The translations under genes and the position numbers were made by a program. Shown piece by piece: positions 22,941 through 31,882 of a stretch of DNA of 64,000 nt. Numbering within the stretch: the first letter of the stretch is position 1; the number at the start of each line of letters is the position of its first letter. Source of the stretch: an uncultured Acetatifactor sp. (GTDB lineage: Bacteria; Bacillota; Clostridia; Lachnospirales; Lachnospiraceae); NCBI GenBank assembly GCA_947595925.1, contig CANQEV010000003.1:23187-87186 (forward strand), written 5' to 3'. The notes below the pieces were generated by a model. That model did not search any database. It saw nothing but the letters and a program-made list of their open reading frames with translations, and had not been told where the DNA came from.

Positions 22941-23027
22941 TTACATCCTGACAATGATGATAATAATTATGCCGCATTTTTTCTGCTTGACAACTGAAGT
23001 ATAGCGGAAAAAATGCGGCATTCCCAT
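22941..23027 (-). CDS. Candidate signalling peptide ORF (28 aa)
   Basis: 28 codons, start ATG at 23027 with GGAG four bases upstream, or the second ATG at 23021 with ten-base spacing. Layout: MGMPHFFRY, a basic middle VVKQKK, then Cys-Gly and a run of six Ile, Val-Arg-Met, stop. A short peptide with a hydrophobic end, encoded directly downstream of an RRNPP-like regulator, is the form of SHP/PapR-type pheromones. Part of it lies within a 14-bp inverted repeat (ATGCCGCATTTTTT / AAAAAATGCGGCAT). It could be chance, since the ORF is short. Confidence 0.4.
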   Translation of the reverse strand: MGMPHFFRYTSVVKQKKCGIIIIIIVRM

Positions 23028-23045
23028 ATCGCTCCATGTATAATT

Positions 23046-23966
23046 TTAACTTACATCATTTGATAAATTTTTATCCAAATATTCCTGCGCCAAATCTGCC
23101 ATGTTGTTTTTTCCAATAAGCCGCATATAGGGAATCAGCGCCTCCATGCGTGTGCGGCTCTCCTGATTTTTTCCCATATTGCTCAAAATCTGTGCAATTC
23201 CAAATTCAATCTCTGGGAGCATAAACTGTTCTGTACCGCCTATGCTGAGTTCCTCTGCTTTTTTTGCGTAGAGTAGAGCTTCTTGGTAACGCCCCTCATC
23301 CCGCATTATCTGACCTAAATTATGCGCTAGATTGATCTGAAAAACTTTATATTCAGAAAGACGGCTTTGGTTTCGATCCAGTGCAAACATAATCTCTTCG
23401 CCTGTTCTAATCGCTTCTAATTTTTTTCCTGCCATGTATTTTGCTGTTGTCAGCATGACAAGAAGATTTACCTCTGTGGGAGAAAGCAGTTCCCTGCGGC
23501 AGTCGTTCAGATCAATATTTGGCTTTGTTAGACGCAAGGCATTTACTAATTCTGTTTCTATATTTTCGTTTGCTGTACCATCCTGCATGCTAATCGCTGC
23601 ATGAAGCATTTTTGTATGTTGAAGATTGACAGAATCCATTTTTTTCGTGGAAAGCTGCTGCAAGGCTGTCCTCGCCTGTACAAAATCACCAGCCGAAACT
23701 TGTGCAGCGATTTCTTCCAATGTTCTATGTAATGACGCTTGACATTCATTTTCGTAATAAACATTGCAGAGCTGATAAGTGCCTGTGCCAAGACGTTCCA
23801 AAAGCTGCTCTAAGACTTTGCCTGATGGCATCTGGTTCCCGTTTTCAATGCGAGAAACCGAAACGGGCGAACAGATACCGTCTGCCAGTGCCTCCTGTGT
23901 CATTCCTGCCTTCCTGCGTAAATGATAAATGATTTCACCTAAGGTATTTTTTTCTCTTTTCTCCAC
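23046..23966 (-). CDS. XRE-TPR regulator (RRNPP/PlcR-like)
   Basis: 306 aa. An N-terminal HTH (about 8-65: AGMTQEALADGICSPVSVSRIENGNQ) is followed by a long helical repeat region with TPR-like pairs (LAHNLGQIMRDEGRYQEALLYAKKAEEL, FGIAQILSNMGKNQESRTRMEAL). This is the layout of PlcR, NprR and Rgg-type receptors that bind imported peptides. It precedes the peptide ORF and the exporter on the same strand. Base composition is AT-richer than the flanks, as for the exporter, which suggests that the three genes moved together. Confidence 0.75.
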   Translation of the reverse strand: MEKREKNTLGEIIYHLRRKAGMTQEALADGICSPVSVSRIENGNQMPSGKVLEQLLERLGTGTYQLCNVYYENECQASLHRTLEEIAAQVSAGDFVQARTALQQLSTKKMDSVNLQHTKMLHAAISMQDGTANENIETELVNALRLTKPNIDLNDCRRELLSPTEVNLLVMLTTAKYMAGKKLEAIRTGEEIMFALDRNQSRLSEYKVFQINLAHNLGQIMRDEGRYQEALLYAKKAEELSIGGTEQFMLPEIEFGIAQILSNMGKNQESRTRMEALIPYMRLIGKNNMADLAQEYLDKNLSNDVS

Positions 23967-24319
23967 AGATTTTATAACATCCTTTCCTTTCTGTGCGGCG
24001 TTTGGAACATATATATTCGCACTTTCATTCTATCATTTTAATTATACCATACCTCATTCTGTGGAAAAAGTGATTTTCTGCATTAGAATAAATATGTTCT
24101 AAAGACCGCTATTCATTTTCTTGTTTTTTGATGCCTTTTTAGCTTTCTATTATCAGCAGTTTTTGTTTTTATAGTTCTTTCGTTTTGGAGGGCAAAATCT
24201 TTTGATTCTAACCGCCTGTTTCAACCGCTCGACAAAATTTTGCAATTTCCAATCAAAACAGGGGCGTTTCCCGTCATTCCGACATATAGTATGGTAAAGA
24301 GAAAAAAAGAGGGATTGTT
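23967..24319. other. Gap before collagen-like gene
   Basis: 353 bp, AT-rich, no gene seen. The left part contains the promoter region of the XRE-TPR regulator (poly-T and ATATAT stretches, TATAAT-like boxes). The right part leads into the collagen-like gene, with GAGGGA as its ribosome site. The composition change back to GC-rich at about 24320 marks the right edge of the presumed transferred cassette. Confidence 0.4.
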
Positions 24320-25678
24320 ATGAACACTCCAAACTTCTTCAACAATGGCAATAACTGCTACGGCAACCGCCCTAATTGCTCCTGCTGCCCGCCCGGGCCT
24401 CCCGGCCCTCCCGGTCCTATGGGACCCCGCGGACCCATGGGGCCCGAAGGCCCCCAGGGACTTGTAGGACCCGCCGGGCCTCAGGGTGCCGCCGGACCTG
24501 TAGGGCCCCAGGGAGAACCTGGTCTCAGAGGACCTGTGGGACCGCAGGGCGAAACCGGACTCAGAGGACCCATCGGACCTCAGGGGCCCCAGGGCGAAAC
24601 CGGACCTGTTGGACCTGCCGGACCTCAGGGTGAAACTGGACCTCAGGGTGAAACCGGACCGATCGGCGCCACCGGGCCTCGCGGTCTGCAGGGCGAAACC
24701 GGGCCTGTTGGACCTGCCGGACCTCAGGGACCGCAAGGCGAGACTGGACCCGTTGGGCCTGCTGGGCCTCAGGGGCCTCAGGGCGAAACCGGACTCAGGG
24801 GACCCATCGGACCTCAGGGGCCTCAGGGCGAAACCGGGCCTGCTGGACCCGCTGGACCCCAGGGCGAAACCGGGCCTGTTGGACCTGCTGGACCCCAGGG
24901 ACCGCAAGGCGAGACTGGACCCGTTGGGCCGGCTGGACCCACCGGGCCACAGGGCGAAACCGGACCTGTTGGACCCACCGGACCACAGGGCGAAACCGGG
25001 CCTGTTGGACCTGCCGGACCCACTGGACCCCAGGGCGAAACCGGACCTGCCGGGCCTGCTGGACCCACTGGACCCCAGGGCGATACTGGACCCGCCGGAC
25101 CTGCTGGACCTACCGGACCTCAGGGCGAAACCGGGCCTGTTGGACCTGCTGGACCCACCGGGCCGCAAGGCGAAACTGGGCCGGCTGGACCCACTGGACC
25201 CCAGGGGCCGCAAGGCGAGACTGGTCCTGCCGGACCGGCCGGACCGGCAGGCGGCGTCCTGAGCTACGCGGACTTCTATGCTCTGATGCCTCCGGACAAT
25301 GCTGCGACTGTCGCTCCCGGCGCAGATGTGAGCTTTCCGAATGATGGCCCCGTCAGCGCCGACGGCATCACCCGCGCCGGTGCAAGTTCCTTTACACTGG
25401 AGGAGCCCGGCGTCTACCTGGTACAGTTCCAGGTAAATACCAACCAGGCCGGCCAGCTTGAACTGACCTTAAACGGTGCGCCCCTGGCATACACCGTAGT
25501 AGGCCGAGCCACCGGGACATCCCAGATCATTGAGACCGCCCTGGTAACCACTACAACCGCCGATTCGGTGCTGACCGTGAGAAATCCCGCCGATAACCCT
25601 GCCGCGCTGATCATCACACCCACCGCGGGCGGCACGGAACCGTCCTCCGCGCACCTTGTGATCGTCCGGCTGCAGTAA
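24320..25678 (+). CDS. Collagen-like spore surface protein
   Basis: 452 aa. A short N-terminal head is rich in Asn and Cys (residues 1-26). About 280 residues of Gly-X-Y follow (mainly [18 protein letters not shown] units), then a 140-residue globular C-terminus of beta strands ([34 protein letters not shown]) resembling the TNF-like BclA C-domain. Such proteins trimerise and form filaments on spores or exosporium in Bacillales and Clostridia. The repeat DNA is highly repetitive, so its length may vary between strains. There is no signal peptide, which agrees with mother-cell assembly on the spore. Confidence 0.85.
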   Translation: MNTPNFFNNGNNCYGNRPNCSCCPPGPPGPPGPMGPRGPMGPEGPQGLVGPAGPQGAAGPVGPQGEPGLRGPVGPQGETGLRGPIGPQGPQGETGPVGPAGPQGETGPQGETGPIGATGPRGLQGETGPVGPAGPQGPQGETGPVGPAGPQGPQGETGLRGPIGPQGPQGETGPAGPAGPQGETGPVGPAGPQGPQGETGPVGPAGPTGPQGETGPVGPTGPQGETGPVGPAGPTGPQGETGPAGPAGPTGPQGDTGPAGPAGPTGPQGETGPVGPAGPTGPQGETGPAGPTGPQGPQGETGPAGPAGPAGGVLSYADFYALMPPDNAATVAPGADVSFPNDGPVSADGITRAGASSFTLEEPGVYLVQFQVNTNQAGQLELTLNGAPLAYTVVGRATGTSQIIETALVTTTTADSVLTVRNPADNPAALIITPTAGGTEPSSAHLVIVRLQ

Positions 25679-25700
25679 GACCTGTCAGATAAAAGAACGA

Positions 25701-25743
25701 GGGGGCATCGCAAACCAGCTAAAACGCCGGGGAGCGATGCTCC
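25701..25743 (+). terminator. Terminator of collagen-like gene
   Basis: GGGGGCATCGC and GCGATGCTCC arms with a 22-nt loop, then TTGTCCTTTTCT. Confidence 0.6.
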
Positions 25744-25854
25744 TTGTCCTTTTCTCTCACTCCGCCGCAGAGACTTTGTCCCAGCCTATCGGATCAGCTT
25801 CAAAAAGATCAGTGCCTATGGTCAAAAATAGTTTCTTCATCATGTCAATTACCG

Positions 25855-26880
25855 TCAAAAAAGTGCTGCCTCCGATAATTGCTGACTCATAAAGCACATC
25901 AGTTTATCTTCTATATACAGTCTCATATATAACGCAGAAGCTCCTTTTTCTTCTTTAAGTCCTGTGAAGGTTGTCATTTTTGCATTTTCATAATTGACGG
26001 AAAACACAGAGTATTGCCGGTTTAACAATTTCCCGGATCTCACCCAGTCGAATTCCGCTTTTGCCTCTAATTTACGAAGCTCCGGTACATTTCTATACCT
26101 ATTCAAGTAACATCTCTTTTCGTATGTATCCGAATAAGCAATGCTCGCCCTGCCATCATAATATCTACAGTCCGTGACAAACAAACCATTGTTTTCAAAC
26201 ATGTCTCGTCTGCAGATCCTTACTTTATCCTTATAATATAAGAATTTTTTTGTATCCTTAGCTCTCAGCAGATTTAATAGGGTCATTCTCTCTATTGCAT
26301 TTCTGCAGTAAATCGTTTGCAGACCATAATCAATCGGGAAAGAATCCATATATAAGATCTCTGCCTGCCGAAACTTCTTTTCAATATCAGGGTTATCCAT
26401 ATAGCCGTTTTTATAGATCTCATCAAAATTGAACCGGGAAAAATCTTCCGGCGTATTACACAGCCTTGATCCTGCCCCGGCCTGAGACATTTCCGAAAAA
26501 TAAGTCTTATCTGAATTTAATACCTTGGCCAGATCAAACACAAAAAAGACCGGAACAGGAACATTCGCATTTGTATCTCCCTGAAACCGCGCCTCAGGAT
26601 GTTTATATCCCTCATTGTGATACTGGGTGGGCGTCAGCGGCCTAAAGTAAAATCTAACGCTGGCTGTCACTCCTGGGCTTGTCATATTGATCACCTGGCG
26701 GCTTGCATTGTCATTTTTCATAAGGCTCAGCCTGTCAGCTTTAACCCGGCTGTATAAATAACCGGTCGTCAGTATGCTGACCGCATTTTCAACATCTGTA
26801 TAGTGAAAAGCATGAAGCGGCCACCATTTTACGGAAGAATGATTTCTGCAGTTTTCCTGAATGATTTCTTCATATGTCAT
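25855..26880 (-). CDS. darT: DNA ADP-ribosyltransferase toxin
   Basis: 341 aa. FHYTDVENAVSILTTGYLYSR at residues 25-45 is the NAD-binding start of the DUF4433/DarT fold. VRFYFRPLTPTQYH (75-88) and RQAEILY with the likely catalytic Glu174 complete the pattern. DarT enzymes attach ADP-ribose to thymine (DarT2) or guanine (DarT1) in single-stranded DNA, blocking replication; in several bacteria this stops phage. The C-terminal 130 residues go beyond the minimal enzyme. It begins 1 bp after the macro-domain antitoxin gene, as in known darTG operons reading antitoxin first. Confidence 0.8.
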   Translation of the reverse strand: MTYEEIIQENCRNHSSVKWWPLHAFHYTDVENAVSILTTGYLYSRVKADRLSLMKNDNASRQVINMTSPGVTASVRFYFRPLTPTQYHNEGYKHPEARFQGDTNANVPVPVFFVFDLAKVLNSDKTYFSEMSQAGAGSRLCNTPEDFSRFNFDEIYKNGYMDNPDIEKKFRQAEILYMDSFPIDYGLQTIYCRNAIERMTLLNLLRAKDTKKFLYYKDKVRICRRDMFENNGLFVTDCRYYDGRASIAYSDTYEKRCYLNRYRNVPELRKLEAKAEFDWVRSGKLLNRQYSVFSVNYENAKMTTFTGLKEEKGASALYMRLYIEDKLMCFMSQQLSEAALF

Positions 26881-26881
26881 C

Positions 26882-27754
26882 TTAATTACCCTTTACGGAA
26901 TAATATCTTCCCTTTCCCTCATCTAATTGGTATCCTTTTACCATTTTTAGAGTATCATCTTCTTTGATCCGTACCTCAGTCAAATATTCCAATGCCGTCA
27001 GCAGATCATATACAAGATTAACGTCCTTTTCCGGGCTCAAAGGAAATATCCCTTCATTCCTTATGCCATCCCATATTGACATAAATTTATCTTCTTCTAT
27101 CTTATATGTGACATCTTCCGAATTTGTAAAGATCAACTGACCATTACTTCTCCAGGACGCCCTCCACTCCATATCCTCCTGATGAAATACAATCGGTGTG
27201 ATAGAGCTATTATAAATGATATCATCCTTAATGCTGTTGAATGACAGGTCCTTTGCATTCTCCTTTAACCACTGATCCATCTCTTTTATCTTTTTATGCT
27301 CCGGAATGACAGAATCCTTAAAACCAAGATAGATATAGATATCAATGGGCAGCGGACTCAGATACTTTTCCATCAGCGGACGCACGGTATTCCAGTCCAG
27401 TTCTCCATTCCCGCAGCCCAATTTAGGGAACGCTATGGACGAGATATTATAGTCCGCATATTTTCTGACAAAGGTCATCAACCCCTTCTCAATATATTCT
27501 ATTTTGGAAGGATTTCGCCAATGCTCTTTCGTAGGAAACATCAATATCCAGTGGTCCGGGGCATACCACAACATCAATTTCCCTATTAACAGTTTTTTCT
27601 TTTCGCATGCTGTGCGATAGGACGCAAACATATCGGGATATCTTTTTTTGAACTCAAGCGCGATCCCTTTTCCCATCACGCCAACTGTATTGACTGTATT
27701 TACGATCACCTGCGCCGGACTATTGAATATATCTCCCTCAATATATTTCAGCAT
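26882..27754 (-). CDS. darG: Macro-domain antitoxin
   Basis: 290 aa, start at 27754 within the TAATG overlap with the upstream HTH gene. A macro domain fills about 1-155: GDIFNSPAQVIVNTVNTVGVMGKGIALEFKKRYP and FPKLGCGNGELDW are its ADP-ribose-binding loops. DarG removes the ADP-ribose placed by DarT. A C-terminal part of about 130 residues (EWRASWRSNGQLIF, VNLVYDLLTALEYL) should bind and neutralise the toxin directly, as the second DarG domain does. It shows no similarity that I recognise. Confidence 0.8.
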   Translation of the reverse strand: MLKYIEGDIFNSPAQVIVNTVNTVGVMGKGIALEFKKRYPDMFASYRTACEKKKLLIGKLMLWYAPDHWILMFPTKEHWRNPSKIEYIEKGLMTFVRKYADYNISSIAFPKLGCGNGELDWNTVRPLMEKYLSPLPIDIYIYLGFKDSVIPEHKKIKEMDQWLKENAKDLSFNSIKDDIIYNSSITPIVFHQEDMEWRASWRSNGQLIFTNSEDVTYKIEEDKFMSIWDGIRNEGIFPLSPEKDVNLVYDLLTALEYLTEVRIKEDDTLKMVKGYQLDEGKGRYYSVKGN

Positions 27755-27981
27755 TATCGCTCTCCTTTCAACACGATGCGTTCTCCATTTGGCAGTACAA
27801 ACGCACATTCCAAAACACATCCCGTCGCCAATGCAATATCTTCCAGATCATCTAATGTATAGCTGCCGCGCTTCATTTTCTGCAAAAAAGATTGAGGCGA
27901 TTTATCCAGACGTCTTCCTATTTCAGAAAGTGTCATACCTGTTTTGATTCCAAGAATCTTAAGCTGCTCATCTATTCTCAT
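27754..27981 (-). CDS. XRE-type small regulator of the darTG operon
   Basis: 75 aa. A lambda-repressor-like HTH (MTLSEIGRRLDKSPQSFLQKMKRGSYTLDDLEDIALATG) with a beta-rich tail (LECAFVLPNGERIVL). Its stop overlaps the darG start. It follows a consensus promoter with GAGGAG at its start. Probably the autorepressor of the operon, a job not carried out by darT or darG themselves. Confidence 0.75.
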   Translation of the reverse strand: MRIDEQLKILGIKTGMTLSEIGRRLDKSPQSFLQKMKRGSYTLDDLEDIALATGCVLECAFVLPNGERIVLKGER

Positions 27982-28019
27982 CTTCTATGACTCCTCTGTA
28001 TATTCATTAATCATAACAC

Positions 28020-28048
28020 ATTATAAATGTATATGTTTATTATGTCAA
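28020..28048 (-). promoter_or_regulatory. Consensus promoter of XRE-darG-darT operon
   Basis: Minus strand TTGACA (28043-28048), 17-bp spacer, TATAAT (28020-28025), both boxes perfect. The -10 lies in the imperfect palindrome ACATTTATAATGT, a likely repressor site. Confidence 0.75.
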
Positions 28049-28125
28049 TATATTTGTTTAGCAATTTGAAAGCAGGGTAACCAATAAGTTTTTTACGATT
28101 CGAGCATACACTGGCTCCTGCCGAT

Positions 28126-28159
28126 AAAAAAAGAGCAGCATCCATACGATACTGCCCTT
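28126..28159 (-). terminator. Terminator of the ABC exporter operon
   Basis: GGGCAGTATC/GGATGCTGCTCT stem on the minus strand, then seven T, 38 bp after the exporter stop. Confidence 0.65.
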
Positions 28160-28196
28160 CTTTTCCATCTTATATTTCCATGCTTTCAGACCGTTC

Positions 28197-30131
28197 CTAC
28201 GCCCCGATGCTGTTTCCCGTGTAGAGCTGGTAATATCTGCCCTTCTGGCTGATCAGTTCGTCGTGGGTTCCCCGCTCGATGATGCGGCCCTGTTCCAGGA
28301 CCATGATGCAGTCGCTGTTCTGCACCGTAGAAAGCCTGTGGGCGATCACGAAGGTGGTCCGGCCGTGCATCAGCTTATCCATGCCGTCCTGCACGATCTT
28401 CTCCGTCCTGGTATCGATGGAGCTGGTGGCCTCATCCAGGATCAGCGCCGGGGGATCCGCCACGGCCGCCCTGGCGATGGAAAGGAGCTGGCGCTGGCCC
28501 TGGCTCAGGTTCGCCCCGTCCCCTGTCAGCACCGTGTTGTAGCCGTTCGGAAGCTGACGGATAAAGGTGTCCGCGTTTGCCAGCTTCGCTGCGGCGATCA
28601 CTTCCTCGTCCGTGGCGTCCAGCTTGCCATAGCGGATATTCTCCATCACGGTGTCCGTAAACAGGTGCGTATCCTGCAGCACCATGCCCAGGGATCTCCG
28701 CAGGTCCGCCTTCTTGATCTTGTTGACATTGATCCCGTCGTAGCGGATCTTGCCGTCCTGGATGTCGTAGAACCGGTTGATCAGGTTCGTGATCGTGGTC
28801 TTTCCGGCACCGGTGGAACCCACAAAAGCGATCTTCTGGCCGGGCTTTGCAAAGAGCTTGATATTGTGGAGCACAATCTTCTCATCCGTGTAGCCGAAGT
28901 CCACGTCGTCGAACACCACTTCTCCTTTCAGCTCCACATAATCCACGCTGCCGTCCGCCTGATGCTCATGCCTCCAGGCCCAGAGGCCGGTCCTCTCCTT
29001 ACATTCCACGATCTTTCCGTCCTCCTTCCGGGCGCTGACCAGGGTGACGTACCCCTCGTCCATCTCCGGCTTTTCATCCAGGAGGTCGAAGACCCTCTTG
29101 GCGCCCGCCATGGCCATGACGATGCTGTTGAGCTGCATGCTGACCTGGTTAATGGGCATATTGAAGCTCCTGTTGAAGGTCAGGAAGCTGGTGAGGCCGC
29201 CGATGGTAAATCCGCCAATGTTGTTGAGGGCCAGCAGACCGCCCACGCAGGCGCACAGCACATAGGAAACCGTTCCCAGCTGGGCGTTGATCGGCATCAT
29301 GATATTGGCGAATTTGTTCGCCTTGTAAGCGCTGTCGAAGAGCTGATCGTTCAGCTTCTGGAATTCTTCCAGGCTCTTGTCCTCGTGGCAGAACACCTTC
29401 ACCACCTTCTGGCCGCTCATCATCTCCTCGATATAACCGTTCACCCGGCCGATGTTCTTCTGCTGTTCCACAAAATAGTTGCCGGATTTTCCCGCGATCT
29501 TCGTGGAGGTGAACAGCATCACGCCCACCATGACCAGCGTGAGCAGGGTCAGGGGCACGTTCAGGATCACCATGCTGACGAAGACGCTGACCACCGTGAT
29601 CACGGAGTTGAACATCTGGGGAATACTCTGGCTCACCATCTGGCGCAGGGTATCGATATCGTTGGTGTACAGGGACATGATGTCGCCGTGTACATGAGTG
29701 TCAAAATATTTGATGGGCAGCTTTTCCATGTGGGCGTACATCTCATCCCGAAGACGCCTCATGGTGCCCTGGGTCACCTCCAGCAAGATCCTGCTCTGCA
29801 GATACGTACATACGATACCCACGCCGTAGAAGACCGCCACCCTGGTCATAGCCTGCAGGAGCCCGGAAAAGTCGGGATCCGCTGCCTTGGTAAGCGGAAT
29901 GATATAGTCGTCGATCAACGTACGAGTGAACATGGTTCCCTGCACATTGGCAAGCACGCTTGCGATGATGCACAGCGCCACAAAAAACCAGTGCACGCCG
30001 TAATATCTTCCCACATATTTCACCAGCCGCCAGAAGATCTTCCCGGCGCCCTCTATCTTCGGTCCCCGCACTCCCCTGGGAGGTCTGCCGCCCATGGGTT
30101 TCACCGGTCTGCTCTCTCTCTCTTCTGCCAT
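28197..30131 (-). CDS. Heterodimeric ABC exporter subunit B
   Basis: 644 aa. A basic N-terminus (RPVKPMGGRPPRGVRGP), six membrane helices (about 45-340), then an ATPase with Walker A GSTGAGKTT, signature LSQGQRQLL, Walker B ALILDEATSSID and H-loop IAHR. A 40-residue insertion (WAWRHEHQADG) precedes the ATPase. It pairs with the upstream subunit, whose stop overlaps this start (TAATG). BmrCD/LmrCD-type pumps expel drugs. Under MarR control. Confidence 0.9.
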   Translation of the reverse strand: MAEERESRPVKPMGGRPPRGVRGPKIEGAGKIFWRLVKYVGRYYGVHWFFVALCIIASVLANVQGTMFTRTLIDDYIIPLTKAADPDFSGLLQAMTRVAVFYGVGIVCTYLQSRILLEVTQGTMRRLRDEMYAHMEKLPIKYFDTHVHGDIMSLYTNDIDTLRQMVSQSIPQMFNSVITVVSVFVSMVILNVPLTLLTLVMVGVMLFTSTKIAGKSGNYFVEQQKNIGRVNGYIEEMMSGQKVVKVFCHEDKSLEEFQKLNDQLFDSAYKANKFANIMMPINAQLGTVSYVLCACVGGLLALNNIGGFTIGGLTSFLTFNRSFNMPINQVSMQLNSIVMAMAGAKRVFDLLDEKPEMDEGYVTLVSARKEDGKIVECKERTGLWAWRHEHQADGSVDYVELKGEVVFDDVDFGYTDEKIVLHNIKLFAKPGQKIAFVGSTGAGKTTITNLINRFYDIQDGKIRYDGINVNKIKKADLRRSLGMVLQDTHLFTDTVMENIRYGKLDATDEEVIAAAKLANADTFIRQLPNGYNTVLTGDGANLSQGQRQLLSIARAAVADPPALILDEATSSIDTRTEKIVQDGMDKLMHGRTTFVIAHRLSTVQNSDCIMVLEQGRIIERGTHDELISQKGRYYQLYTGNSIGA

Positions 30132-31882
30132 TACAGCTCGCCTCCATTCTCGTCAAAGTCTCCGTTCCCGCCGGTCTGCGCCTCGTAAACCTCGCGGTAG
30201 ATATTGTTGCTCTGAAGCAGTTCTTCATGGGTTCCCACAGCGTCCACCCGGCCGTTGTGCATGACGATGATCCGGTCCGCGTGCTCTATGCTGGAGATTC
30301 TCTGGGCGATGATCAGCTTGGTCGTGTTCGGGATCTCCTCCGCAAAGGCCTTCCGGATCTTCGCGTCGGTGGCAGTGTCCACGGCGCTGGTGCTGTCGTC
30401 CAGGATCAGGATCTTGGGCTTTTTCAGAAGCGCCCTGGCGATACAGAGCCTCTGCTTCTGCCCGCCGGACACATTGGAGCCGCCCTGCTCAATGTAGGTA
30501 TTGTAACCCTCCGGCATTTTGTCGATAAACTCATCCGCACAGGCAAGCCTGCAAGCCCTCCTGCAATCTTCCTCCGTGGCGTTCTCGTCCCCCCAGCGGA
30601 GATTTTCCAGGATCGTGCCGGAGAACAGCACGTTCTTCTGCAGAACTACCGACACCTGGTTCCTCAAAACTTCCAGATCGTACTCCCTGACATCCTTTCC
30701 GCCCACATACACATGCCCCTGGGAGACGTCGTAGAGCCGGCTGATCAGATTCACCAGGCTGGTCTTTGAGCTTCCGGTCCCGCCCAGGATACCGATGGTC
30801 TCCCCGGAAGCGATCTCCAGATTGATGTCGTCCAGAACCGGCGTCTCGCTGTTTTCATTATACCGGAAAGTCACATGGTCAAAACGGATGCTGCCGTCCT
30901 TCACTTCCATCTCCGGGTTCTCGGGATTCTGGATGCTGGCCTCCTCGTTCAGCACTTCGCAGATACGTCTCGCGCTGGCCATACTCATGGTGATCATGAC
31001 AAACACCATGGACAGCATCATCAGGTTCGACAGTATGTTCATACAGTAGGAAAGGAGCGTACTCAGATTACCGGTGGAGAGATCCCCCACCACGATCATA
31101 TGCGCGCCCACCCAGCTGATCAGCAAGATACAGGTGTACACCGTAAACTGCATGAAGGGGGAGTTTAAGATGACCATTTTCTCCGCCCGCACGCCCAGAT
31201 TGTAAACGGCCTCGCTGGCTTTCTTGAATTTATTGATCTCGTGATCCTCTCTCACGAAGGCTTTCACCACGCGCACCGCCGCGATGTTTTCCTGGGTGCT
31301 GGCGTTCAGCGCGTCATACTTTTCAAACAACTGGCTGAAATACTTCATTGCGAATTTGACGATGACCATCAGCACGATCCCCAGGAGCACCACCGCGATC
31401 AGATAAATGGAAGCGATCCTGGCGCTGATCAGGAAGCTGGCCGCCATGGCGATGATCAGGCTGAAAGGCGCCCGGATGCACATGCGCAGGATCATCTGAT
31501 ATGCGTTCTGCAGGTTCGTCACGTCGGTGGTCATACGGGTCACCAGACCGGCGGTGGAGAACTTATCGATATTGGCGAAGGAGAAAGTCTGTATGTTGGC
31601 GTACATGGCCTCCCTCAGATTCCTGGCGAAACCGGTTGATGCCCTGGCCCCGTATTTTCCGCCCATGATCCCCGCGAACAGTCCTACCACGGCGAAGACC
31701 AGCATCAGCCCGCCCATCAGAAAGATGTGGCGCATATCACCCTTCTCCACGCCGTCGTCGATGATGGATCCCATCAAAAGCGGGATCAGGGTCTCCATAA
31801 TGACCTCCAGGATCATAAAGATCGGGGTCATGATGGAATCTTTTTTAAATTCCTTGATCTGTTTTCCCAGTGTCTTTAACAT
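30131..31882 (-). CDS. Heterodimeric ABC exporter subunit A
   Basis: 583 aa, six membrane helices then an ATPase: Walker A GGTGSSKTS (Ser for the usual Gly), signature VSGGQKQRL, Walker B ILILDDSTSAVD with Asp in place of the catalytic Glu. The degenerate Walker B marks this as the subunit carrying the non-catalytic nucleotide site of an asymmetric pump such as BmrC. It overlaps the MarR gene by 7 bp. Confidence 0.9.
   Translation of the reverse strand: MLKTLGKQIKEFKKDSIMTPIFMILEVIMETLIPLLMGSIIDDGVEKGDMRHIFLMGGLMLVFAVVGLFAGIMGGKYGARASTGFARNLREAMYANIQTFSFANIDKFSTAGLVTRMTTDVTNLQNAYQMILRMCIRAPFSLIIAMAASFLISARIASIYLIAVVLLGIVLMVIVKFAMKYFSQLFEKYDALNASTQENIAAVRVVKAFVREDHEINKFKKASEAVYNLGVRAEKMVILNSPFMQFTVYTCILLISWVGAHMIVVGDLSTGNLSTLLSYCMNILSNLMMLSMVFVMITMSMASARRICEVLNEEASIQNPENPEMEVKDGSIRFDHVTFRYNENSETPVLDDINLEIASGETIGILGGTGSSKTSLVNLISRLYDVSQGHVYVGGKDVREYDLEVLRNQVSVVLQKNVLFSGTILENLRWGDENATEEDCRRACRLACADEFIDKMPEGYNTYIEQGGSNVSGGQKQRLCIARALLKKPKILILDDSTSAVDTATDAKIRKAFAEEIPNTTKLIIAQRISSIEHADRIIVMHNGRVDAVGTHEELLQSNNIYREVYEAQTGGNGDFDENGGEL

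Noticed and set aside
22762..23037. 91-aa frame over the regulator-exporter gap
   Set aside because: It runs 100 bp into the exporter in another frame. Only the short 28-codon frame has a sensible end and ribosome site.
24221..25213. Minus-strand frame of Gly/Ser/Arg repeats
   Set aside because: It is the reverse reading of the collagen repeat DNA.
28263..30188. 641-aa open frame opposite the ABC exporter subunit
   Set aside because: Histidine- and leucine-rich shadow typical of GC-rich coding DNA. The exporter motifs are all on the minus strand.
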